Assembly (NCBI GenBank): GCA_024643345.1
Contig: JAHENB010000004.1
Location: 1 to 64,000 of the forward strand
Length of the DNA: 64,000 bases
Origin: Maribacter sp.
Lineage (GTDB): Bacteria; Bacteroidota; Bacteroidia; Flavobacteriales; Flavobacteriaceae
Reading direction: 5' to 3'
Both the position numbers and the translations under genes were made by a program. Below are positions 7,672 to 17,240 of the stretch, one piece after another (position 1 is the first letter of the stretch; each line of letters starts with the position of its first letter). The notes under the pieces are model-generated. The model had not been told where the DNA came from, did no database searches, and saw only the letters and a list, made by a program, of their open reading frames with translations.

Positions 7672-10200
7672 TCACTCCGGTACTTCAATATGGTCGCCCA
7701 GGAACAGTGCGTTGAGGAACAGGCGGTTGGTACCGTACCATGAGCCCCGGAAATTGGGGTTATCGGCAAAAAGCACCACCCTGCCGCTGCCCAGTTTACT
7801 AACCAATAGGGAGGCCGAGGGTTTTAGGTATTCCTCCATGTTCTTGGGGGTGATAAAACCGTCGATATGGGGGTTGCTGGCGTATTTGGCCACGGTGGCG
7901 TACCCATTTTTACTGGGCATGAGCCACACCTCGTTGTTCTTGTACACGGGGATGGCCGCATCGTGATAACCAAAGGCGAGGGGGTGGGTGAGGTCTAGAT
8001 CGGCCCTGAGGATTACGCCGCCCATGCTTTCCTTGCCGATGTTCTCTTCCGCATCGACATAGGGTTTGCGCACGGCCACTTTGGTGCTGTCCTTATTGAC
8101 GGAATCCCGTTCCCTGTCGGTGAGCTTTTCCTTTACCAATTTCTTTTCTATGGCCCATTTGCTGGCTGTACCGATGGTGATCAAGGTATTGCCCTTGCTT
8201 ACCCAATCCTTGATTTTGGCCTGCTGATTGTCGGTCAGCGTATAGCGGCCCGAGACCATTACCATGGTATTGTATTTGTTGAGATCGCTGCGGTCGAAAT
8301 TGCGGAGCGGTATCTTGGTGATCGGCATCTGTACCCGTGTATCGAGGAGGTGCCATACCTCGCCGGCCTCATAGGAGCTGCTGCCATTGCCGATCAGCAT
8401 CACCGCTTTGGGCGGTTCCAGGGCCCGCACAAAACGGCTGCCCAGATCTACGCCTCCCAAATTGAGACCGGTCGGCACCGCGTACATGGCCACTTGATAG
8501 CGCTGCTGTGCCTTTTGCAGCAATTCGTGCACCTCTTGGGGCGTTTTCTTCTGCAGGCTTACAGGCAGCACCAGGGTGCCGTAATCAAAATTTTGTTTCA
8601 TCCCGCCAAGGTTCACTGTAAACGGTTTAAAGGCAGAGGAGAGTACCAATTTGTTTTCTTGCAGATAGTTCAATACCGCAGGGGCATTATAATCGTTCCA
8701 GTCGATCACGTAGGCATAATCAGAAGATTGCACAGGGGCAACCTTCACCAAACCGTCAGTACCGGAAACCTGATTTCCTAAATTAAGGTTGGTAACCGGC
8801 CTATATTTCATATTGTAAAAATTGGCGACCGACCAGGCCGAGGCATCATAATACACACTGTCCCGATATTGGCTATAGGTTTCGAACATGGTCTGTACCA
8901 TCCGGTGTTGTGATTGTTGGGTAGGTACTACAAAATTGTCGCCCGAACGGTACACCTCAATTTGGTGCAATAATAATTTTTCGATAAAGGCCTTGGTGCG
9001 GTTTGCATCGTGGGCATCACCGAACAGGTAACCTTTCACCTTGCCCTTGGCGGCATCGGTTAAGGCACTTTTGAAGAAATCTTGTTGGTATTTCCGCATT
9101 TGAGCCTTATTTTCCACAGCGGCCTTTACTGTGGTAATGCTCGAGGTATATTGGTTTCGGATGGTAAAGGGAAAGGTAATTTCCCCGAAAGCGGTCGTTT
9201 GTTTATGGCCCCGTGAACTGGCCTGCTCGAACAATATTCCTAGACCGCCTTGTAAATCGGGGTAGGAGGAACCATAACCCGGATATGTACCGTCGAAAAC
9301 TTCTTTGGTGAAGTAAAGTGAGCCGATGCTGTCCAATGCTTTGGCATAATAGTTTCCAAAGAGGTTGTTGAGGTCGATGTAATTTTCTTTTGGCATGATG
9401 GGGTTCAACGAGCCGTTCATTTTCATGGGTTCGAAGAAATAGGTGCTCTGGCTGCCCATTTCGTGGAAGTCGGTCACCACATTGGGGTACCATTCGTGGT
9501 ACCATTTCAATTTTCCCTGACTTTCGGGGTTGATGGCGAGCAACCAATCGCGGTTGAGGTCGAACCAATAATGGTTGGTGCGTCCGCCGGGCCAATATTC
9601 GTTGTGCTCGGCATCCTGGGGATCGGCGACCAAGGGGTTGCCCTGATACATGTTCGCCCATTGGGTATGGCGGTCGCGCCCATCGGGATTGATGGCTGGA
9701 TCGATGAAAATGACCCCGCTTTTAAGGTATTTCAATATTTCCGGACTATTCGACGCCACAAAGGTATAGGCCGATAAGAGGGCCGCTTCCGAACTTGAGG
9801 GCTCATTGCCATGTACATTGTAGGCAAGGTTGATAAAGATGGGCACCTCCCCATAATTCGTTGGGCTTATCTTGGGATCGGTAAAGGCCAAATGTTGTTT
9901 CTTGAGGTTTTCTAGATCGGCCAGGTTTTCAGGGGCCGTGATGGTGAGCATTACCAATTTACGGCCTTCATGGGTTTTGCCGTAATATGCGATAGAGGCC
10001 CGGTCTGAGACCTCCGCCAATTTTTCCAGATAGGCAACGATCAAGTCATGGCGGGTATGCCGCTCGCCTATGCCATAGCCCAAAAAGGCTTCCGGGGAAG
10101 GGATCTGGGGATTGAAAGGCTCGAATTTCTTGAAAAAGTAGTCTTGGGCATGTATGGAGGTACCGAGGCAAAACAGTAAGAGGAGTAGTTTTTTGGGCAT
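7672..10200 (-). CDS. M14 family zinc carboxypeptidase, secreted
   Basis: Secreted metallocarboxypeptidase of 842 residues with signal peptide MPKKLLLLLFCLGTSIHAQ. The peptidase_M14 domain occupies roughly residues 40-400. Its zinc motif NVHGNEPSSSEA (HxxE), the substrate-binding NPDGRDR, the WFDLNRDW segment and the third ligand in TDFHEMG are all seen. The catalytic Glu is probably in the GILFEQASSRG segment. The remaining C-terminal half resembles the long beta-rich and GATase-like extension of Bacteroidota M14 proteins, including AVMLIGNGSSSYEAGEVWHLLD. It is the first gene of a two-gene unit with the amidohydrolase. It probably trims C-terminal residues from peptides outside the cytoplasm; the specificity is unknown. 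Confidence 0.9.
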   Translation of the reverse strand: MPKKLLLLLFCLGTSIHAQDYFFKKFEPFNPQIPSPEAFLGYGIGERHTRHDLIVAYLEKLAEVSDRASIAYYGKTHEGRKLVMLTITAPENLADLENLKKQHLAFTDPKISPTNYGEVPIFINLAYNVHGNEPSSSEAALLSAYTFVASNSPEILKYLKSGVIFIDPAINPDGRDRHTQWANMYQGNPLVADPQDAEHNEYWPGGRTNHYWFDLNRDWLLAINPESQGKLKWYHEWYPNVVTDFHEMGSQSTYFFEPMKMNGSLNPIMPKENYIDLNNLFGNYYAKALDSIGSLYFTKEVFDGTYPGYGSSYPDLQGGLGILFEQASSRGHKQTTAFGEITFPFTIRNQYTSSITTVKAAVENKAQMRKYQQDFFKSALTDAAKGKVKGYLFGDAHDANRTKAFIEKLLLHQIEVYRSGDNFVVPTQQSQHRMVQTMFETYSQYRDSVYYDASAWSVANFYNMKYRPVTNLNLGNQVSGTDGLVKVAPVQSSDYAYVIDWNDYNAPAVLNYLQENKLVLSSAFKPFTVNLGGMKQNFDYGTLVLPVSLQKKTPQEVHELLQKAQQRYQVAMYAVPTGLNLGGVDLGSRFVRALEPPKAVMLIGNGSSSYEAGEVWHLLDTRVQMPITKIPLRNFDRSDLNKYNTMVMVSGRYTLTDNQQAKIKDWVSKGNTLITIGTASKWAIEKKLVKEKLTDRERDSVNKDSTKVAVRKPYVDAEENIGKESMGGVILRADLDLTHPLAFGYHDAAIPVYKNNEVWLMPSKNGYATVAKYASNPHIDGFITPKNMEEYLKPSASLLVSKLGSGRVVLFADNPNFRGSWYGTNRLFLNALFLGDHIEVPE

Positions 10201-10378
10201 TGATCTGCGTTTTGATTTTTCGTTTTTAAATATAGGGAATTCCTATAAAAAGGGAGGGCGGAATCGGAGGCCGGAAGCTATTTTTGAGGATTTGTCAATA
10301 ATGGACCCTCTTGTCATGCAAAAGGGGTGACTTTTTCATTTAAAAATAAATGGGAGTAAGGTTTTTGAACAAAAAATA

Positions 10379-11593
10379 TCAGACCAAAGTGGGAACCTGT
10401 TCCCTGATCTCCCTGAACTTTACGATATAATGGGTGCCCTTTTTGGAAAGGTCTCGCATAATCGATCCCTGCAACTGTCGGGCGAGGTTATGGATCAATT
10501 TCAAGCCGAGTGATTTGGTGTTCTTATGGTTGGTAGCTTCCGAAAAACCAATGCCATCGTCCCCAATGTTCAAGATGTATTCCCCGTCATCGCCCCTGCG
10601 CAATTTAATAAAGATTTCGCCTTGGCTATCGTCTACAATCCCATATTTGAGCGCGTTGGTCACCGCTTCATTGATCAAGAGGCCCAAAGGGATAGCGGTG
10701 TCGATGTTCAATTTCAGATCCGGTATGTCGATGTCGAGAGTGATATTGCTACTGGTACCTTTGATCGATCGTACCAGGTACTCGGCCAAATCCTGCACAT
10801 AGGTTTTGTACTGTACCTTGGAAATGTCTTCGCGCATATAGAGCATTTCATGTACCATGGCCATGGAGATGACCCTGTTTTGGCTGCTTTTCAAGAGGTC
10901 TTTCACCTTTGGGTCTTCATTGTTCCTGGCCTGCAGGCTCAGAAGGCTCGACACGGTCTGTAAATTGTTCTTAACCCTATGGTGGACCTCTTTCAACAAG
11001 GTTTCCTTTTCCATGATCTTTACCTCAAGTTGGTCCTTGGTCTTGTAAAGGTTGTGGTGGGCGTGCAACAAATTCTTGCCAAAAACGCCCCCAAGCAAGT
11101 ATACCGAGAAAAGCACACTTAAAAGGGCAAAAAGATTTTTCGATTGTTCGGGCACCACATTGGTCACAAAACTGAATTCGGCAATGCTTTGGGAGTATAT
11201 CAATACAATGATCAACAGGTTGAGGTTGAGATACAGTGAACCATAGGCCTTGGTGGTGATATAGCCCGCTACCACGATCAAGGCGAGCACAAAAATAAAC
11301 GGGCTGTTGATGCCCCCACTGTACAAGGTAATGGTGATGGCGCAAGCCAATGTCATGATGGAAACGATATTATAGGTAAGGGTCAGGTTTTTATGGGAAC
11401 GGTAGAGAAAGGTATTGGCCAAATTTAAAATGCCAAAAGTGAAAAACACATAGGGGATGATTTTGGTAATGCCCAAAACGAAAAGGCAAAGAATACCGAA
11501 CAGCAATGCAAATATGGAGGTGAAGTAATTGACTTTCAGGACCAAACGCGCTTTGTCCCTCAACCGTTCTTCCAATTTGATGTTCTTTTGCAT
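10379..11593 (-). CDS. Sensor histidine kinase, HisKA_2 type
   Basis: Membrane histidine kinase of 404 residues from the ATG at 11593. The N-terminal third holds about six hydrophobic helices with no recognisable extracellular sensor. A short coiled linker then leads to a HisKA_2 dimerisation domain, LLKEVHHRVKNNLQTVSSLLSLQAR, with the phosphoacceptor His in EVHHR near residue 205. The HATPase domain follows, with an N box INEAVTNALKYG, a G1 box NIGDDGIGF and a G2 box SLGLKLIHNLARQLQG. There is no attached receiver and no response-regulator gene next to it, so its partner lies elsewhere. The signal may be membrane-borne. The divergence from its neighbours gives no functional hint. Confidence 0.9.
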   Translation of the reverse strand: MQKNIKLEERLRDKARLVLKVNYFTSIFALLFGILCLFVLGITKIIPYVFFTFGILNLANTFLYRSHKNLTLTYNIVSIMTLACAITITLYSGGINSPFIFVLALIVVAGYITTKAYGSLYLNLNLLIIVLIYSQSIAEFSFVTNVVPEQSKNLFALLSVLFSVYLLGGVFGKNLLHAHHNLYKTKDQLEVKIMEKETLLKEVHHRVKNNLQTVSSLLSLQARNNEDPKVKDLLKSSQNRVISMAMVHEMLYMREDISKVQYKTYVQDLAEYLVRSIKGTSSNITLDIDIPDLKLNIDTAIPLGLLINEAVTNALKYGIVDDSQGEIFIKLRRGDDGEYILNIGDDGIGFSEATNHKNTKSLGLKLIHNLARQLQGSIMRDLSKKGTHYIVKFREIREQVPTLV

Positions 11594-11804
11594 GGTGGGC
11601 AATGTATTAAAATGTTATTTCAATAGGTGCTGCTACCACGATTTGATGGCGGTTTATGATGTAAAGCTAAATATGTTTTGCTGAAAATTCCAACTAAAAT
11701 GGTGCATATTTCTGAAATCAATATGGAAATATAGCGGTTCAAGGGAAATGTACGGAAACAGAATATCAATTCAATTGAGCGGAAACGCTATCATTCCTGT
11801 ACAA

Positions 11805-13199
11805 TCACGTACGTTTCGCCTTAGGCTCAAGGTCGGTCAGGGATGCTATTTTTATGGCCTGCCCAGTTTCAATGCTCTTGCGGGCCGCGATCCCGATCAA
11901 ACAAGACATGGCACCGTCGCGTATCCCGGCACTGCGACCAAATTCATCCGTAGTACTGGGGTTTTTAAAAATCTTGTCCTGTAAGCGCCCGTCGCCACCC
12001 CCATGGCCACTTCGTTCGGTGATGACGTTCACCTTTTCAAAGTCTTTCCAGAGTTTGTGCACTATGATGGGTTCTATGTTGAAGACCTCTTTGTTGGCTT
12101 GGTTCATTTCTTGGGCATGCAGTTCGGCTTGGCTTAGGTCCATATCTTTACTGTAGGGGATGTCCATCCATGCTTCGATCCTCCCTTCGGTGCCATTGAA
12201 TGCGGCGCGCCAGCCCTCGAGAGGGGAGTAGGTGGTAAGCGAATAATTCAGCACGGTATTATCGGCATATTTCACCTGGGCCGACATCTTATCATAGATG
12301 TCGATTTCTTCCCTGAACAAACAGTTGTCCCTGATATAGCCATCGGCATGCTCGTGGTCTACGTACAATTTTTTCGATTGTTCATCGGTCATAATGTCCC
12401 AATAAAAGTCACATTTTGATTTATGGTCACAGCTTCTGCAGTTACTGCCCCGAAAAGGTCCGTTTTTACCATAAAATTCCAGATCACCATAGGCGAACAC
12501 TTCTTTGGGCTCGGAATCGATCCACCAATTCAACAGGTCGAAATGGTGGGTGGCTTTGTGTACCCATAGCGAGCCACTACTGGCCATTTGGCCATGCCAT
12601 CTTCTAAAATAGGATGCCCCATGATAGGTGTTCAGATACCAATGGAAATCTACCGACACCAATTTTCCGATCGAATTGTTCATCAAAAGTTCCTTTACTT
12701 TGGTCGCATAGGGGGTCCAGCGGTAATTGAAGCCAACGATCAGGTTCTTGTCCGATTTTTTTTCTGCATCCAAAATGGCCTGGCACTTTGTTGCCTCTGT
12801 GGTAAGCGGTTTTTCGGTGAGCACGTCACATCCCATTTCCAATCCCTTGATAATGAATTCGTGGTGTGTCGAATCCTTGGTGGTCACGATCACCAGATCG
12901 GGTCGTGTGGTAGAAACCATTTCATCAAAATCGGTAAAAGTGGGGCAGGTGGTGCCAATGTATTGCTTGCCATATTCGACCCGACTCGGATTGATGTCGC
13001 AAAGGCCGACAAATTCTAGGATATCTGAATATTCGGTCATCAAGCGCTTTCCCCAAAAGGTGGTGCCACGTATTCCCGTTCCTATGAGCGCTATTTTCAA
13101 CTTTTTGGAAGTGCCAAAGTCAAAAGCGTGAAGGGGCAGGGCCGTACTGGCCGCCAACATGCTGATAGAGGATAGGAATTTTCTTCTGGATTTGGTCAT
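11805..13199 (-). CDS. Tat-exported Gfo/Idh/MocA family oxidoreductase
   Basis: NAD(P)-dependent sugar-type oxidoreductase or NAD-dependent glycosidase, 464 residues. A twin-arginine signal is explicit (MTKSRRKFLSSISMLAASTALPLHA), so the protein should fold with its cofactor in the cytoplasm and leave through Tat; tatC is in this window. The Rossmann motif is ALIGTGIRGTTFWGKRL and the family EKPLTTEA motif is present. An unusual cysteine-rich insert, NCRSCDHKSKCDFYW, followed by DNCLF, sits near residues 255-300 and may bind a metal. GH109-type glycosidase activity is a possibility, but the sequence alone does not decide. It is a single-gene unit between the kinase and secA. Confidence 0.88.
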   Translation of the reverse strand: MTKSRRKFLSSISMLAASTALPLHAFDFGTSKKLKIALIGTGIRGTTFWGKRLMTEYSDILEFVGLCDINPSRVEYGKQYIGTTCPTFTDFDEMVSTTRPDLVIVTTKDSTHHEFIIKGLEMGCDVLTEKPLTTEATKCQAILDAEKKSDKNLIVGFNYRWTPYATKVKELLMNNSIGKLVSVDFHWYLNTYHGASYFRRWHGQMASSGSLWVHKATHHFDLLNWWIDSEPKEVFAYGDLEFYGKNGPFRGSNCRSCDHKSKCDFYWDIMTDEQSKKLYVDHEHADGYIRDNCLFREEIDIYDKMSAQVKYADNTVLNYSLTTYSPLEGWRAAFNGTEGRIEAWMDIPYSKDMDLSQAELHAQEMNQANKEVFNIEPIIVHKLWKDFEKVNVITERSGHGGGDGRLQDKIFKNPSTTDEFGRSAGIRDGAMSCLIGIAARKSIETGQAIKIASLTDLEPKAKRT

Positions 13200-13279
13200 G
13201 ACAAAGAAGGGTTTGCTTTGCCTAAAGATAATGAATTTTAAGCATTGGTTTTCTTCAACAATGGCCCTGAGAATAAAAT

Positions 13280-13303
13280 AAGGAGGCCCAAACGGGCCGC
13301 CTT
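13280..13303 (-). terminator. secA terminator
   Basis: On the minus strand AAGGCGGCCC-GTTT-GGGCCTCCTT forms a 10-bp stem with one mismatch, followed by a T-rich stretch (TATTTTATT). It lies 24 nt downstream of the secA stop codon. Confidence 0.7.
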
Positions 13304-13326
13304 ATAATGAATTGATGTGATGTGGT

Positions 13327-16300
13327 TTAATGTTCCGTCAACACCCAATCCCCTTTGTCGATCAAGGGTTCGGCCTGTTTATATTTTAAGGTTTTGCTTT
13401 CTCCAGACATCACATTTTTGATGGTCACACGATCGTTTCGGCCTATTTTGGGTTGATCTCGAACAATGGTTTCCGTTACCTGGGCACGCTGACCTTGGGT
13501 TTGGCCCGCGGCGCGGTTTCTAGCGGCCAGTTCGTCGCTGTTGGGTATTTCGGCTTTGCTGGTCTTGATGTTTTCTTTTGAACTGGACACATTTCTCGCC
13601 TCATGGATTTCCCCTGGGTTGGCACTGGGCAACTCGCCCTTGAAAAGGAAGGAGACCACTTCTTTGTTCACCTTATCGATCATTTCTTTAAAGAGCTCGA
13701 AAGCCTCAAATTTGTAAATCAACAGGGGGTCTTTTTGTTCATGAACCGCCAATTGCACCGATTGCTTCAACTCGTCCATCTTTCTGAGATGCGTTTTCCA
13801 AGCATCGTCGATAATGGCCAAGGTGATGTTTTTCTCAAAATCGGTGACCAATTGCTTGCCATCGGTTTCATAGGCATCCTTTAAATTGGTGACCACATTG
13901 AGCGTTTTGATGCCATCGGTAAAGGGCACCACGATCCGCTCAAATTTATTGGCATTGTCTTCGTAAACTTTTTTAATGACCGGAAAGGCGGTTTGTGCGT
14001 TCCTTTCCATCTTCTTTTGATAATGTCGGTAGACCGCTTTATAAACGGTGTTCGCGATTTCCTGCACGCCGATCTTCATAAAATCATTTTCCGAGATGGG
14101 AGAGGTGCTCGAGAAATATTTGATCAGTTCAAATTCGAAGTTTTTAAAATCGTTGGCGGCCTTGTTGGTTCCCACAATCACTTCGCAGGTGTCATAGACC
14201 ATATTGGCAATGTCTACCTTTAAGCGATCACCCTGGAGTGCATGGCGTCTTCTTTTATAGACCACTTCGCGTTGGGCGTTCATCACATCATCATATTCCA
14301 ACAAGCGCTTTCGTACGCCAAAATTGTTTTCCTCCACTTTTTTCTGCGCGCGTTCGATCGACTTGGTCATCATGGAATGCTGTATCACTTCGCCCTCTTC
14401 CAAACCCATACGGTCCATCATTTTGGCGACCCTATCAGACCCGAACAAACGCATCAGGTTATCTTCCAAGGAAACATAAAATTGGGAAGACCCGGGATCT
14501 CCCTGACGCCCTGATCGACCACGCAGCTGCCTGTCGACCCTTCGCGAATCGTGCCTTTCGGTGCCCACAATGGCAAGCCCGCCAGCCTTCTTGACCGCTT
14601 CGGCCAATTTAATGTCGGTACCCCGCCCGGCCATGTTGGTCGCGATGGTCACCACGCCCGATTTTCCTGCTTCTGCCACGATGTCTGCCTCCTTTTTATG
14701 GAGTTTCGCGTTCAAAACGTTATGATCTATCTTTCGAATACCCAACATGCGCGACAACAACTCTGAGATTTCTACAGAAGTGGTCCCGATCAGAACGGGC
14801 CTTCCCGCTTGCGAAAGTTTGGTCACCTCATCGATGATGGCATTGTATTTTTCACGTTTGGTCTTGTAGATCAAATCGTTACGGTCATCCCTTGCGATGG
14901 GTCGGTTGGTAGGGATTTCAACCACATCGAGCTTATAGATTTCCCAAAATTCCCCGGCTTCGGTCACCGCGGTACCGGTCATTCCCGCCAATTTGCGGTA
15001 CATTCTAAAATAATTTTGCAAGGTTACCGTGGCGAAGGTTTGGGTCATGGCCTCAATCTTCACATTTTCCTTGGCTTCAATGGCCTGGTGCAAACCGTCG
15101 GAATATCTTCGCCCGTCCATAATACGGCCCGTTTGTTCATCAACGATCAAGACCTTATTTTCCATGACCACATATTCTACATCCTTTTCGAATAGGGTAT
15201 AGGCCTTTAGTAATTGGCTCATGGTATGGATCCTTTCGCTTTTTACCCCGAATTCCTTGAACAGGTCCTCTTTGAGCTCGGCCTCCTTTTCTATATCGAG
15301 GTCCTGGTTTTCAATTTTGGCGATTTCGCCACCGATATCGGGCATCACGAAGAAATCCCTATCCCCTTCACCTGAAAGATAATCGACTCCCTTGTCGGTA
15401 AGTTCGATCTGGTTGTTTTTTTCATCGATCACGAACAACAGGTCCTCATCTACCTTGGGCATTTCACGGTTGTTGTCCTGCATATAGAAATTTTCGGTCT
15501 TTTGAAGCAATTGCTTCACCCCTTCCTCGCTGAGAAATTTGATCAGGGCCTTATTTTTTGGAAGTCCACGGTGCACGCGCAACAAGAGGAAACCCCCTTC
15601 TTTGGTGTCTCCTTCTCCAATTAGTTTCTTGGCTTCCGCCAAAACACCCGTTAAATGTTGGCGTTGTTTTTGTACGATGTCGGCGATTTTGGGCTTCAGT
15701 TCGTTGAATTCGTGACGGTCGCCTTCCGGTACTGGTCCGGAAATGATCAGAGGGGTACGGGCGTCATCCACCAAGACCGAATCCACCTCATCGACGATGG
15801 CATAATGGTGGGGTCGTTGTACCAGATCCTTGGGGGTGTGGGCCATGTTGTCCCTTAGATAATCGAATCCGAACTCATTGTTGGTGCCATAGGTGATATC
15901 GGCCATATAAGCGGCCCTACGGCCTTCTGAATTTGGCTTGTGGTGGTCGATGCAGTCTACTGAAAGGCCATGGAATTCAAAAATAGGTGCCATCCAGGCA
16001 CTGTCCCTTTTGGCCAGATAATCGTTCACGGTGACCAGGTGACAACCTTTTCCGGCCAAAGCGTTCAGGTACATCGGAAGGGTAGCTACCAGCGTCTTTC
16101 CTTCCCCGGTCTGCATTTCGGCGATTTTGCCCTGGTGCAGCGCAATGCCCCCGATCAACTGTACATCGTAATGCACCATGTCCCAAGTGACTTCCTTTCC
16201 TGCCGCGTCCCATGAGTTCTTCCATATGGCCTTGTCCCCATCAAGGGATACATAGTCTTTGCTACCGGAAAGTTTCCGGTCATATTCGGAAGCCTTTACG

Positions 16301-16689
16301 GCAAGCGTTTCATTGGCAACAAAGCGTTTGGCCGTTTCCTTTACCACGGCAAAGGCTTCGGGGAGGATGTCGTTTAAAGTGGCTTCGGAAATTTTATAAA
16401 GTTCTTCGTTCAACTTATCGATCTCTGCATAGATCTCTTCGTTTTGGTCGATATCATCGGAGGCCGTTACCTGTTCTTGCAATTCGTCGATTTTCTCGTT
16501 GATCGATTTGCTTTCCTCTTCCAATCGTCTCTTGAAAGTGTTGGTTTTCTCTCTAAGTGCGTCGTGGTCCAGAACCTCCAGTTGTGTTTCGAACGATTTT
16601 ATTTTTTCGACCAATGGCTGTAGTTCCTTGACGTCTTTTTTTGATTTATCCCCTACAAAGGCCTTTAGTACTGTATTTAATAAACTCAT
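13327..16689 (-). CDS. secA: Preprotein translocase subunit SecA
   Basis: ATPase motor of the Sec pathway, driving unfolded preproteins through SecYEG. 1120 residues, the normal long form of Bacteroidota. Nucleotide-binding domain 1 has MQTGEGKTLVATLP (Walker A, about residues 192-205) and VDEVDSVLVDDARTPLIISG (Walker B). The preprotein cross-linking domain carries a long charged insertion (about residues 330-480). Domain 2 contains VGTERHDSRRVDRQLRGRSGRQGDPG. The C-terminal tail lacks the CxC-type zinc motif of E. coli SecA, as is usual in this phylum, so SecB-type docking is not expected. It is a single-gene unit with its own terminator. Confidence 0.98.
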   Translation of the reverse strand: MSLLNTVLKAFVGDKSKKDVKELQPLVEKIKSFETQLEVLDHDALREKTNTFKRRLEEESKSINEKIDELQEQVTASDDIDQNEEIYAEIDKLNEELYKISEATLNDILPEAFAVVKETAKRFVANETLAVKASEYDRKLSGSKDYVSLDGDKAIWKNSWDAAGKEVTWDMVHYDVQLIGGIALHQGKIAEMQTGEGKTLVATLPMYLNALAGKGCHLVTVNDYLAKRDSAWMAPIFEFHGLSVDCIDHHKPNSEGRRAAYMADITYGTNNEFGFDYLRDNMAHTPKDLVQRPHHYAIVDEVDSVLVDDARTPLIISGPVPEGDRHEFNELKPKIADIVQKQRQHLTGVLAEAKKLIGEGDTKEGGFLLLRVHRGLPKNKALIKFLSEEGVKQLLQKTENFYMQDNNREMPKVDEDLLFVIDEKNNQIELTDKGVDYLSGEGDRDFFVMPDIGGEIAKIENQDLDIEKEAELKEDLFKEFGVKSERIHTMSQLLKAYTLFEKDVEYVVMENKVLIVDEQTGRIMDGRRYSDGLHQAIEAKENVKIEAMTQTFATVTLQNYFRMYRKLAGMTGTAVTEAGEFWEIYKLDVVEIPTNRPIARDDRNDLIYKTKREKYNAIIDEVTKLSQAGRPVLIGTTSVEISELLSRMLGIRKIDHNVLNAKLHKKEADIVAEAGKSGVVTIATNMAGRGTDIKLAEAVKKAGGLAIVGTERHDSRRVDRQLRGRSGRQGDPGSSQFYVSLEDNLMRLFGSDRVAKMMDRMGLEEGEVIQHSMMTKSIERAQKKVEENNFGVRKRLLEYDDVMNAQREVVYKRRRHALQGDRLKVDIANMVYDTCEVIVGTNKAANDFKNFEFELIKYFSSTSPISENDFMKIGVQEIANTVYKAVYRHYQKKMERNAQTAFPVIKKVYEDNANKFERIVVPFTDGIKTLNVVTNLKDAYETDGKQLVTDFEKNITLAIIDDAWKTHLRKMDELKQSVQLAVHEQKDPLLIYKFEAFELFKEMIDKVNKEVVSFLFKGELPSANPGEIHEARNVSSSKENIKTSKAEIPNSDELAARNRAAGQTQGQRAQVTETIVRDQPKIGRNDRVTIKNVMSGESKTLKYKQAEPLIDKGDWVLTEH

Positions 16690-16834
16690 AATCGTGTTGC
16701 TGTTTAAGATATCAACCGGTGTGGGTCGGCCTTAGGTGAATAACATATGCTTCTTGCATGTCAGATAGGGCAAAAGCCGTTCCAGTTTCCAATTCTAGGT
16801 ATAACTGCCATTTTAACTGTCAAAATTACATAAA

Positions 16835-16860
16835 AAAAAAGCCTCCGTAGAGACTTTTTT
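16835..16860. terminator. Bidirectional intrinsic terminator
   Basis: AAAAAAGCCTC-CGTA-GAGACTTTTTT: a stem with one mismatch, flanked by A and T runs on both sides. It lies 22 nt behind the DUF2795 gene stop and separates that gene from secA. Confidence 0.75.
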
Positions 16861-16881
16861 GTTGCAATTAAGTTAATATCA

Positions 16882-17106
16882 TTAATATTCGTCCTCGTTC
16901 CAGAGGTAATCTTCTTCGGTAGGATAGTCAGGCCAAATTTCTTCGATGGATTCGTAAATCTCCCCACCTTCTTCTTCCATGGATTGAAGATTTTCGACGA
17001 CTTCCAATGGCGCGCCTGTTCTAATAGAATAATCGATCAATTCATCTTTCGTCGCGGGCCAAGGCGCATCGCTAAGGTAGGATGCCAATTCTAATGTCCA
17101 GTACAT
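16882..17106 (-). CDS. DUF2795 domain-containing small protein
   Basis: An acidic 74-residue protein matching the DUF2795 family common in Flavobacteriia. The N-terminal part, MYWTLELASYLSDAPWPATKDELIDYSIRTGAPLEVVENLQSM, is the conserved helical domain, and the tail is very acidic with EEDYLWNEDEY at the end. Function is not established. No signal or membrane helix is present. It is a complete transcription unit: a textbook Bacteroidota promoter lies at 17134-17163 and an intrinsic terminator at 16835-16860, so a small abundant housekeeping-type protein is plausible. Confidence 0.9.
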   Translation of the reverse strand: MYWTLELASYLSDAPWPATKDELIDYSIRTGAPLEVVENLQSMEEEGGEIYESIEEIWPDYPTEEDYLWNEDEY

Positions 17107-17133
17107 ATGTGGGCTTTGTTTTTAAAATTTTTG

Positions 17134-17163
17134 CAAAAATAATTTTTAATGGCAAAATGTCAA
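17134..17163 (-). promoter_or_regulatory. Promoter of the DUF2795 gene
   Basis: On the minus strand TTG (17163-17161), a 19-nt spacer and TATTTTTG (17141-17134) match the Bacteroidota sigma-ABfr consensus TTG-N19-TAnnTTTG exactly. The start codon is about 22-28 nt downstream of the expected transcription start. Confidence 0.7.
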
Positions 17164-17240
17164 GTTTTTTCTCAACTATTTTGATTTGTTTATCAACAAT
17201 AATTTTGCCATTATATTGTATTATTGAATAAATAACAAAT

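Noticed and set aside
16761-16967. 68-codon minus-strand frame between secA and DUF2795
   Set aside because: It runs through an intrinsic terminator and overlaps the DUF2795 gene in another frame.
17164-17240. AT-rich gap with a DnaA-box-like TTATCAACA (17190-17198) as an origin
   Set aside because: Only one box, with one mismatch, and no dnaA, dnaN or iterons. The AT content is explained by a promoter region.
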